Below are positions 1 through 6,376 of a stretch of DNA of 37,326 nt, piece by piece. The notes beneath the pieces are model-generated. The model was not told where the DNA came from and ran no database searches. It was given only the letters and a program-made list of their open reading frames with translations. The DNA is from an uncultured bacterium (GTDB taxonomy: Bacteria; Vulcanimicrobiota; Xenobia; Xenobiales; Xenobiaceae), in assembly GCA_934636825.1 (NCBI GenBank), contig CAKUBG010000025.1:1-37326 (forward strand), written 5' to 3'. Each line of letters starts with the position of its first letter. Positions within the stretch are counted from its first letter, which is position 1. The position numbers and the translations under genes were made by a program.

Positions 1-430
1 AAAATTTGAAGGCTAACAGCCAACTGCTGTCTTCAATAGCTAAGCAAGTAACAGCAGTGCCATAATAGACAAAGATCAAGGCATTAAGTAAACCTACAAT
101 TAAAATGACAGCTACAGCCGCAACAATAGCTCCATCCTTGCCAGTAAACATAGCGGTAAAAGATATCAAAGAAATGATCAATGTAGGCAACATAAGCAAC
201 AGCATTTGTACGCCCAGACGAAGTCCGTCCACAAACAATTCTCCGAAATCGCCAAATTCTAAATTAGGCAATTCGTCATTTCCGTCACGGATAGCCCTAA
301 TGGCTCTTATGCAGTAGCCGGCTACAGCCGGGCCGGTAATAATAAAGACAGAGAAAATAATTAAGATAATAAGCTTTTTAAAAATATCAGCGGATTTTAA
401 AATGTAATTTATTGGCCCTAAAAATGTCAT
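1..430 (-). CDS. DUF4013-family membrane protein (3' end outside window)
   Basis: The frame is open from an ATG at 430 down to base 1, giving 143 codons with no stop, so the C-terminus lies outside the window. The start has a strong Shine-Dalgarno (GGGAGGT about 5 bases upstream). Residues 19-40 and about 72-95 are hydrophobic helices, and a further helix follows at 105-125. The stretch around residues 45-70 (Ile-Arg-Asp-Gly, then Glu-Leu-Pro, then Phe-Gly-Asp-Phe-Gly-Glu-Leu-Phe-Val-Asp-Gly) matches the soluble loop typical of DUF4013 membrane proteins, whose function is unknown. It lies 92 bases downstream of a second protein of the same type and is probably co-transcribed with it. Family assignment rests on recalled motif resemblance. 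Confidence 0.72.
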   Translation of the reverse strand, partial: MTFLGPINYILKSADIFKKLIILIIFSVFIITGPAVAGYCIRAIRAIRDGNDELPNLEFGDFGELFVDGLRLGVQMLLLMLPTLIISLISFTAMFTGKDGAIVAAVAVILIVGLLNALIFVYYGTAVTCLAIEDSSWLLAFKF

Positions 431-522
431 AATCTACCTCCCTAGCGCCTATGCCGAAAAAGCGTGACAGAACACTACTTATTAGAAACTATCAGTTTAA
501 AGTCCTATGCCAAAATAGTAGT

Positions 523-1278
523 TTACTCTTCTAAACTACCCGACATTAAAAAAGTTTTTTCATCCAAAATATCTTTCTCAATCAGTTCACCTTTATTAAT
601 GCGCATATATTCTCCGACTAAAGAACTTATAGCCATAAGAATATAAGACTGAGCAGCGAAAATTACCAAAAATACTAACAAAACTGACACACATATTATA
701 ATGATACCTAAAGTGAGTGACTTTATAGCCAAGCCTATACCGATACCTATAAAAACAGCAGGCGGAAAGACAATGGCACTAGCAAATCCTTGCCAAAGCA
801 TGTAGATGAACACCAACTTGTAGTACCCAGTTAACTTGCTGAAAGGTAACTTAAAAAATGAGCTGTAAAGCGAAGGATGATCGTTGTCAGAAGCTCCACA
901 AATAAGAAAAGCCGGTAAATAAACAAAGTAGCTTAAGGTAGCCAGAGAACAAAAAAAGCGTCCAATAAATTGCCAATCCAGCAAAACGAAAAATAAGCCT
1001 ACTAAAGCCAAAGGAATGCCAATACATATATAGCAAAGCCAAAGCAGGATATTTTTGGAGCAGCAATTTTGTAAAGTAAACTCTGGAAATTTTGCTTCTG
1101 CAAAGCCATTTTTAGCCACAGATTCAGTTATGACAGAGGCATAACACAAAGGACCAAACATAGTAAAGGCCAAGCAACTGAGCAAGCCCCAGGTTTTCCA
1201 AAAATCCGGCCTTTTGTAAGGCCAGCTCACATGCGCTGTATAATCCACAAAGTCTTCCTCACCTTCACATATAATCAC
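523..1278 (-). CDS. Multi-pass membrane protein, probable DUF4013 relative
   Basis: A 251-residue integral membrane protein with hydrophobic segments at about 31-50, 77-103, 106-125, 152-175 and 178-215. The N-terminus (Trp-Pro-Tyr-Lys-Arg-Pro-Asp-Phe-Trp-Lys-Thr) resembles the usual start of DUF4013 proteins, where a short cytosolic tail precedes the first helix. No catalytic motif is visible. The longest frame starts at GTG 1278 with only an A-rich upstream region. A GTG at 1248 (residue 11) is preceded by GGTGAGG at good spacing and may be the true start. The smaller neighbour at 1-430 follows on the same strand, so the two may form a paired membrane complex. Function is unknown. Confidence 0.68.
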   Translation of the reverse strand: MIICEGEEDFVDYTAHVSWPYKRPDFWKTWGLLSCLAFTMFGPLCYASVITESVAKNGFAEAKFPEFTLQNCCSKNILLWLCYICIGIPLALVGLFFVLLDWQFIGRFFCSLATLSYFVYLPAFLICGASDNDHPSLYSSFFKLPFSKLTGYYKLVFIYMLWQGFASAIVFPPAVFIGIGIGLAIKSLTLGIIIICVSVLLVFLVIFAAQSYILMAISSLVGEYMRINKGELIEKDILDEKTFLMSGSLEE

Positions 1279-1379
1279 AAATTCTTTTTCAACGATATGT
1301 AACAGATCCCGCTAAATTTAAGCATAACAAAAGATAGAAAAGCCTTATTAGCTCTCTTTCCCTTCCCGGCTTTTCACTC

Positions 1380-1408
1380 TGGACAAAGGGCTAAAGTTAT
1401 GCTAGAAT
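1380..1408 (+). promoter_or_regulatory. Sigma70-type promoter for rpmB-thiT-thiN
   Basis: TGGACA at 1380-1385 and TAGAAT at 1403-1408 are separated by 17 bases. TG at 1400-1401 forms an extended -10 element. This is the best promoter match upstream of rpmB and would give a 5' UTR of about 110 bases. Confidence 0.65.
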
Positions 1409-1482
1409 ACCCCCGCTATTGTGCATCTTCTTAACTCAATAGTTTTTTAGAAAGTCTTTCTCGTTCGTCCGGCTCCCCGGAA

Positions 1483-1504
1483 CCGTGCGCAGAGAAGAGC
1501 ACGG
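1483..1504 (+). promoter_or_regulatory. Hairpin in the rpmB 5' leader
   Basis: CCGTGC (1483-1488) pairs with GCACGG (1499-1504) around a 10-base loop, ending about 10 bases before the AGGAGG Shine-Dalgarno site of rpmB. A smaller CCGG/CCGG stem lies just upstream (1469-1480). Such a leader hairpin could stabilise the message or take part in ribosomal-protein feedback. The role is inferred from position only. Confidence 0.35.
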
Positions 1505-1524
1505 ACATACAGGAGGAACAAAAC

Positions 1525-1716
1525 ATGTCCAGAGTTTGCGCTCATTGTGGCAAAGGCCCTTCCAGCGGCAATATGGTAAGCCACTCCAACCGTCGTACTC
1601 GTCGTCGTTGGCTTCCCAACCTTCAGAAGGTAGTCGTTATGGTTAATGGCGCCCCCAAGGCAATCAGAGTTTGCACTCGTTGCTTGCGTTCTTGGAAAAA
1701 CAGTCAGGCTGAATAA
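1525..1716 (+). CDS. rpmB: 50S ribosomal protein bL28, zinc-binding form
   Basis: This 63-residue protein has the bL28 pattern: Met-Ser-Arg-Val-Cys, a Gly-Asn-x-Val-Ser-His-Ser motif at 15-21, an Arg-rich stretch (23-28) leading to Trp29-Leu-Pro-Asn-Leu, and the C-terminal Ile-Arg-Val-Cys-Thr-Arg-Cys-Leu-Arg. Two Cys pairs (C5/C8 and C50/C53) form the zinc-binding 'C+' version, as opposed to zinc-independent paralogues. It binds 23S rRNA in the large subunit. The ATG has AGGAGG upstream. thiT follows after 36 bases. Proximity of rpmB to a thiamine pyrophosphokinase gene is also known in Bacillota (thiN region). Confidence 0.97.
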   Translation: MSRVCAHCGKGPSSGNMVSHSNRRTRRRWLPNLQKVVVMVNGAPKAIRVCTRCLRSWKNSQAE

Positions 1717-1752
1717 GCTGACGCGCTCTTCGTTTTTTGGAAATTCGGCACT

Positions 1753-2304
1753 ATGGCTGAGTGTTTAGCCGGGCCGTTGCATAAGTCGGGGCGAGGCATA
1801 GCCGAAGTTGGCATTGCCGTCGCCCTGTCGCTTTTATTGGCCTTTTTTAACCTACCGCTCTTGCCCAACGGAGGGCAAGTCTCTTTAGATATGCTGCCTA
1901 TAATATTTCTGGCCATCATGAGAGGCAGCAGCCAAGGCGCAGCCGCAGGCCTTATATATGGTTGTTTGCACGCCTTACAAGAGCCATTTGTTATTCATCC
2001 GCTACAATTTTTACTGGATTACCCTTTAGCCTATGCATCTTTGGGATTGGCCGGTTTGCCTTTTTTAAGAGAGCGTACTTTTTTAGCGATTGTTGGCAGC
2101 GTAACCTTGCGTTTTTTATGTCATACCGTTTCGGGAGTGATTTTTATCGACGCTTTTCTAGGGCAGCATAGTTTGCCCGCTTCTCCCTGGCTTTGGTCAG
2201 CAAGTTATAATTGTACCTTCTTGTTACCTTCAGTACTGGCTTTATGTGTAATCATTCCACCTCTAAAAAAAGCCATGCAAAATTATGGAATCTTTACAAA
2301 GTAG
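1753..2304 (+). CDS. thiT: Thiamine ECF transporter substrate-binding component ThiT
   Basis: A 183-residue hydrophobic protein with about six membrane segments. It carries the ThiT (YuaJ) signatures: Gly-Gly-Gln-Val-Ser-Leu-Asp-Met-Leu-Pro-Ile (40-50), His-Pro-Leu-Gln-Phe-Leu-Leu-Asp-Tyr-Pro-Leu-Ala (82-93), Arg120 with His124 and Ser-Gly-Val, and Ser-Tyr-Asn (151-153), which fits the substrate pocket. In the family, the S component binds thiamine and works with a shared energising module (EcfA/A'/T), which is not encoded here. The stop overlaps the start of thiN by 20 bases, so uptake and pyrophosphorylation are translationally linked. I found no thiamine pyrophosphate riboswitch in the 36 bases after rpmB. 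The Shine-Dalgarno is weak (GGA about 11 bases upstream). Confidence 0.9.
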   Translation: MAECLAGPLHKSGRGIAEVGIAVALSLLLAFFNLPLLPNGGQVSLDMLPIIFLAIMRGSSQGAAAGLIYGCLHALQEPFVIHPLQFLLDYPLAYASLGLAGLPFLRERTFLAIVGSVTLRFLCHTVSGVIFIDAFLGQHSLPASPWLWSASYNCTFLLPSVLALCVIIPPLKKAMQNYGIFTK

Positions 2305-2965
2305 TCTATTTGCCCAATTTAAACGCGCTTTTATTGTAGGCGGCGGCCCTGCGCCTGCTGTCGGTTGGCTGCGCCGCCAGATCCTTCCCGGCGATTGTCT
2401 TATGGCTGCCGATCGCGGTGCCTCTTATCTTCAAGCTGATGGTTTGATGCCAGATCTGTTATTGGGAGATTTTGATTCGCTGCCGCCAGAAATGTTGCAT
2501 ACTTTACAAAAAGAATGTCGTCAATGCCTTACCTTTCCTTGCGATAAAGATTATAGCGATCTTGAATTGGCTTTGAGAGCTGCCCACCATTTGGGGCTAA
2601 AGCAAATCGTGATAGCCGCCGCTCTTTACGGACGCCTAGATCATTGCCTTTTTAATATCATTTCTATCTTACAACTGGCCGACGAATTGGGGCTGGAAGC
2701 TTCTTTAATTGCTCCCGATTGCCAAATATTTCAATTAAAACAAAAAAAATGCTCTTGGGAAGGACGCAAAGACACATTACTTTCCATTATTCCTCTGGAC
2801 GACGAAGCCGAAGTGAGCTTACAAGGAGCCAAATGGCCATTAGATCACAGCAAATTGCGTCGCTCCTCTACCAGGGGCTTATCTAATGTTGTCGTGGCCG
2901 ATGAAGTTACGCTGGAATGCCACTGCGGTCGCATTATTGTTTTGCTGAGCGACACCGAAAAATAA
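2285..2965 (+). CDS. thiN: Thiamine pyrophosphokinase
   Basis: Transfers pyrophosphate from ATP to thiamine, giving the cofactor thiamine diphosphate. The 226-residue length is normal. Visible motifs are Asp43-Arg44-Gly-Ala, Gly61-Asp-Phe-Asp-Ser65, Asp87-Lys-Asp-Tyr-Ser-Asp-Leu-Glu94 and Gly116-Arg-Leu-Asp-His120 (ATP/Mg site), plus a C-terminal Thr-Arg-Gly-Leu-Ser-Asn (thiamine-binding domain). The ATG sits inside the end of thiT and has little Shine-Dalgarno of its own, which suggests translational coupling. It ends 13 bases from the convergent receiver gene. Only a weak A/T hairpin (2967-2984) lies between the two stop codons. Confidence 0.95.
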   Translation: MESLQSSLFAQFKRAFIVGGGPAPAVGWLRRQILPGDCLMAADRGASYLQADGLMPDLLLGDFDSLPPEMLHTLQKECRQCLTFPCDKDYSDLELALRAAHHLGLKQIVIAAALYGRLDHCLFNIISILQLADELGLEASLIAPDCQIFQLKQKKCSWEGRKDTLLSIIPLDDEAEVSLQGAKWPLDHSKLRRSSTRGLSNVVVADEVTLECHCGRIIVLLSDTEK

Positions 2966-2978
2966 AGAATAATATTTT

Positions 2979-3371
2979 TTATTCGTCTTCGCAATTTATG
3001 TGCAAAGATTCGTCTCCCAACACTTGAGCCACTACGGTTTCCACTTGTTCCGAAGAAAAAGGTTTAATTATAAAGCCACAAGCTCCCAGCTCCATGGCTT
3101 GTTTTATGTAATCTTCCATGCCTAAAGCCGTTACCATAACCACCTTAGCTAAGGGATCCAGATCAAAAATTTGCTTTAAAGTTTCAATGCCGTCTTGTTC
3201 AGGCATAAGAATATCCAAAGTGACCAAATCCGGCTTATAGTGCTCGTACATTGTCACGGCGCGTCTGCCTCCGTCCACTTCTATAACTTCGCAACCCATA
3301 GAAGTGATAACTTCTCCTAGCATCATGCGCATAAATTTAGAATCGTCGACAACAAAAACTTTATAAGCCAC
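2979..3371 (-). CDS. Stand-alone CheY-like response regulator receiver
   Basis: A 130-residue single receiver domain with no output domain. The acidic pair is Asp9-Asp10, the phosphoacceptor is Asp53 (in Leu-Asp-Ile-Leu-Met-Pro), the switch Thr is Thr81 and the conserved Lys is Lys103 (in Ile-Ile-Lys-Pro-Phe). All residues needed for phosphorylation are present. No histidine kinase is encoded nearby. The start is GTG 3371, with GAGGT 9 bases upstream. It is the last gene of the RSH operon, 15 bases after dtd. Its target could be a motility or pilus system, or a sensor outside the window. The link to (p)ppGpp is inferred only from position. Confidence 0.93.
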   Translation of the reverse strand: MAYKVFVVDDSKFMRMMLGEVITSMGCEVIEVDGGRRAVTMYEHYKPDLVTLDILMPEQDGIETLKQIFDLDPLAKVVMVTALGMEDYIKQAMELGACGFIIKPFSSEQVETVVAQVLGDESLHINCEDE

Positions 3372-3386
3372 AGCCCGTAAACCTCG

Positions 3387-3836
3387 CTAATTTTTGTTTG
3401 GAGTATCGATGATAACAGTAACGGGGCCGTCGTTTATTAAACTGACTTGCATGTGAGCTTGGAACTGCCCCTCTTGAATCGTTAAACCGGAACGCTTTAT
3501 TTGTTCAACAAAATAGGCGTACAAGCGGGAAGCTTCCGCCGGAGGAGCTGAGTGGCTGTAGCTGGGACGCAACCCTTTACGGCAATCTCCATAAAGTGTA
3601 AATTGCGACACGACTAAAATTTGCCCCCCAATGTCGGTAACGCTCAAATTCATTTTCCCCTCGTCGTCAGAAAAAATGCGCAAACGAGCGATCTTACTGG
3701 CCAACCAATCGGCTTCGGCTTCTGTATCGTCACAATGGACGGCCACCAGCACTAATAAGCCTCGACCGATTTGGCCGACAATTTCATTATCTACTTCTAC
3801 TTTTGAGTTGAGAACTCTCTGAATAACAGCACGCAT
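3387..3836 (-). CDS. dtd: D-aminoacyl-tRNA deacylase
   Basis: Removes D-amino acids (and Gly from mischarged tRNA-Ala, per the family) in translational proofreading. The 149-residue protein has the family start Met-Arg-Ala-Val-Ile-Gln-Arg-Val, the catalytic-pocket motif Ser-Gln-Phe-Thr-Leu-Tyr-Gly-Asp (77-84), Arg-Pro-Ser-Tyr (90-93) and the Gly-cisPro motif in Asn-Asp-Gly-Pro-Val-Thr (135-140). It lies 60 bases downstream of the canonical Rel gene, and rel-dtd adjacency is also known in Bacillota and other phyla. The ATG at 3836 has no strong Shine-Dalgarno, so it may depend on read-through from rel. Confidence 0.96.
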   Translation of the reverse strand: MRAVIQRVLNSKVEVDNEIVGQIGRGLLVLVAVHCDDTEAEADWLASKIARLRIFSDDEGKMNLSVTDIGGQILVVSQFTLYGDCRKGLRPSYSHSAPPAEASRLYAYFVEQIKRSGLTIQEGQFQAHMQVSLINDGPVTVIIDTPNKN

Positions 3837-3896
3837 ATCGTTTAGTTATTTCTGGTGAAAAATAGTCAAACCTTCCCCCCACCAGATTTGCCTTTC

Positions 3897-6308
3897 TTAT
3901 CTATTTCTGGAACGAATGGCCGAAAATACACCTTTAACGCCGCGCAATCGCTTGAGGGCTTCTTCCAATTGCTTGTTCCCGGTCACTTCAACAGAAAGCT
4001 TTACCTTGGCTTTTTCTCCAGAAGTAAGGGCTTGGCACGATTTCACATTTACTCTTATTTCGGTTAGGCAAGCCAACAAATCGCCCACTAAACCGCTGCG
4101 ATCCCAAGCCTCGATGACAATATGCACCCAATAAGTTTTGCTGGCAGCTTGCATGGCGCAACTGTTCCAGGTGCATTTAACAATACGCTCCGGGTGCACA
4201 GCCGACAAATGAGCGAAATTTAAACAATCTCGCCTATGCACAGAAACTCCGCTGCCCACAGTAATGTAGCCAATAATTTCATCACCAGGCACAGGCATAC
4301 AGCAGCGAGCCATTTTGGTCAGGATAGTATCAACATTTTCGACAATTACTTCATGACCTGGCCCGGTACGTTTAGTGATCGGTTGGGAATTTTCCGGCAG
4401 GGGAATTTCTGGCAAAGCTTCATTCTTGGGCAACACACTTTGAATGCGGCTTACTGCTTGTAAAGCTGAAGTTTCGCCATAGCCGACGCTGGCCAGCAGA
4501 TCGTCGCCAGTTAAGAAGCTCAACTGGTTGGCCGCTTGAAGCATAACTTCTTCATTGTTGAGTAAATCGGCCAAACGCAAACGTTTAAGCTCAGCCTTGA
4601 CAGCTTCGCGGCCACAAACAATATTTTCTTCACGCCTTTCTCTTTTGAACCAAGCGCGAATCTTGCTTAAAGCCTGGTGGCTAGCACAAATTCTCAACCA
4701 ATCACGCGAAGGCGTACCGTTTTTAGCGGTTTTAATTTCCACTCTATCGCCGGTAGAGAGTTTGTAAGTTAAGGGCACCATACGATCATTTACCAAAGCA
4801 CCCACACAGCGATTTCCCACCTCACTGTGCACCCTATAAGCAAAATCTATAGGCGTAGAGCCCATGGGTAAATTGACGACATCACCCAAAGGCGTAAAAG
4901 CAAACACTTCGTTAGAGGGCACACTAAACTTAACGTGCTCGCCTACTTCGGAAGATTCGCTACTCTCACCACTACAATCAAACAGAGCCCTAATCCAGGG
5001 ATAAAGCTCAGCAAAGACATCGCGTCTGCTCTTATCAGCGCTGACTTTACCTTCTTTATAGGCCCAGTGAGCGGCCACACCAACTTCATTTACTTTATGC
5101 ATTTCGAAAGTGCGAATCTGAATTTCCACCGGAACTTCATCAGGGCCAATTACAGTCGTATGCAAACAGCGATAGTTGTTGGGTTTGGGGTGAGCAATAT
5201 AATCTTTAATACGCCCATTCATAGGCGACCAAAGAGAATGAACCAAGCCGAAAATCATATAACAATCTTCAACTGTGGGCACCAAAACGCGAATAGCTGC
5301 CAAATCGTAAATTTCGGCCAAACTCTTATGGGAGCGCACTTTTTTGCGATAGATGCTGTACAAATGTTTGAAGCGATATTCAAGCTCATTTTCAACATGA
5401 AGCTCGGCCAGCTTTTCTTTCAAAGTGGCCACAATTTTGTCCATAACCGCTACAAAAGTAGGTCGCACTGCTTCCAGCTCTTGGCTCAACTCGCGATACT
5501 CTTCCGGACGAGCATACTTAAAAGCCAAATTTTCCAACTCGGCCTTAAATTCCCAGACACCCAAACGCGAAGCGATAGGGGCAAAAATATCCAAAGTTTC
5601 ATTAGCGATGTTGGTTTGAATTTCCGGAGCGCAAAATTCTAAAGTGCGCAAGTTGTGCAAACGGTCGGCAAACTTAACCAAAATAGCACGTAAATCACGA
5701 GCCATAACTAAGAAAATTTTGCGCAAATTTTCGTCAGCAGCTTCTTTTCCACCCAAACGAGTAAATTTTCTCGCGGTCTCTTCAGGCTTAGCGGAAGCTT
5801 TAATTTCGTTTTTTTTCGCTCCCTTTTTCCCGTTTTTCTTACCCTCTTCTTTATCTTGTTCTTGCTTAGTTTCTTCTCTGGCAAATCGCTTAGTGAGGTT
5901 GGTAACGTCTCCGATAAGGTCGCTCAGTTCTTTACCAAAGTGCTCAGTAACATACTCTAAACGCACTCCGGTATTTTCTTCAATTAAGTCGTGGAGTAAA
6001 CCAGTGCAAAGAGTCGTGCAATCTAATCTATAGGAAGCTAAAATTTTGGTAACTTCCACTAAGTGATCGATATAGGGATCGCCAGAAAGTCTAACTTGTC
6101 CATCATGAGCTTTAAAAGCCAAATCTAGCGCTTTTTTGAGCCTTTCTTGTCCTTTATCGTCGATATAAGAAGTACATTGAGCCAACTCTTGCCAGTATTT
6201 GTCTTCCAACTCTTGCTTCATAGGAGGCAAGCTTTCACTCAATTCGGCCTCTTTTTTATTTAAAACCAGCTCCGCTTTTTTATCCGGCGCTTTCTTATCT
6301 TCACCCAT
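3897..6308 (-). CDS. rel: RSH1: bifunctional (p)ppGpp synthetase/hydrolase, canonical Rel
   Basis: This 803-residue protein has the full long-RSH architecture. The HD hydrolase part keeps His82, the His106-Asp107 pair with Glu110-Glu111, and Ala-Asp215-Arg-Leu-His-Asn219. The synthetase part keeps Arg312-x-Lys314-His-Leu-Tyr-Ser, Asp335 and Arg340 (Tyr-Asp-Leu-Ala-Ala-Ile-Arg), Gly-Arg-Ile-Lys-Asp-Tyr (365-370), Glu395 in Val-Glu-Ile-Gln-Ile-Arg-Thr, and His404. TGS spans about 466-527. Then come Cys669-Cys670, His691 and Cys695, and an ACT domain at about 727-797. It should make (p)ppGpp from ATP and GDP/GTP on starved ribosomes and degrade it with Mn2+. Oddities are a Lys/Glu-rich insert (about 145-180) between hydrolase helices, and Cys381 where Ser is usual in the nucleotide-binding Tyr-x-Ser-Leu-His motif. 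Start ATG 6308; its Shine-Dalgarno (AAGGA) is 15 bases away, which is unusually far. Confidence 0.96.
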   Translation of the reverse strand: MGEDKKAPDKKAELVLNKKEAELSESLPPMKQELEDKYWQELAQCTSYIDDKGQERLKKALDLAFKAHDGQVRLSGDPYIDHLVEVTKILASYRLDCTTLCTGLLHDLIEENTGVRLEYVTEHFGKELSDLIGDVTNLTKRFAREETKQEQDKEEGKKNGKKGAKKNEIKASAKPEETARKFTRLGGKEAADENLRKIFLVMARDLRAILVKFADRLHNLRTLEFCAPEIQTNIANETLDIFAPIASRLGVWEFKAELENLAFKYARPEEYRELSQELEAVRPTFVAVMDKIVATLKEKLAELHVENELEYRFKHLYSIYRKKVRSHKSLAEIYDLAAIRVLVPTVEDCYMIFGLVHSLWSPMNGRIKDYIAHPKPNNYRCLHTTVIGPDEVPVEIQIRTFEMHKVNEVGVAAHWAYKEGKVSADKSRRDVFAELYPWIRALFDCSGESSESSEVGEHVKFSVPSNEVFAFTPLGDVVNLPMGSTPIDFAYRVHSEVGNRCVGALVNDRMVPLTYKLSTGDRVEIKTAKNGTPSRDWLRICASHQALSKIRAWFKRERREENIVCGREAVKAELKRLRLADLLNNEEVMLQAANQLSFLTGDDLLASVGYGETSALQAVSRIQSVLPKNEALPEIPLPENSQPITKRTGPGHEVIVENVDTILTKMARCCMPVPGDEIIGYITVGSGVSVHRRDCLNFAHLSAVHPERIVKCTWNSCAMQAASKTYWVHIVIEAWDRSGLVGDLLACLTEIRVNVKSCQALTSGEKAKVKLSVEVTGNKQLEEALKRLRGVKGVFSAIRSRNR

Positions 6309-6376
6309 TTTTATTTTAACTAGTCCTTATAAAAAATATTTTTCTCCTACTTTTTCTATCCAAGGAGAATCACAAT

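Noticed and set aside
1717..1752. TPP riboswitch upstream of thiT
   Set aside because: Only 36 bases are free between rpmB and thiT, and the conserved TPP core is not seen there or in the rpmB leader.
4935..5642. 235-residue plus-strand ORF
   Set aside because: It lies wholly antisense to RSH1, whose domains are intact, and has no Shine-Dalgarno or recognisable domain.
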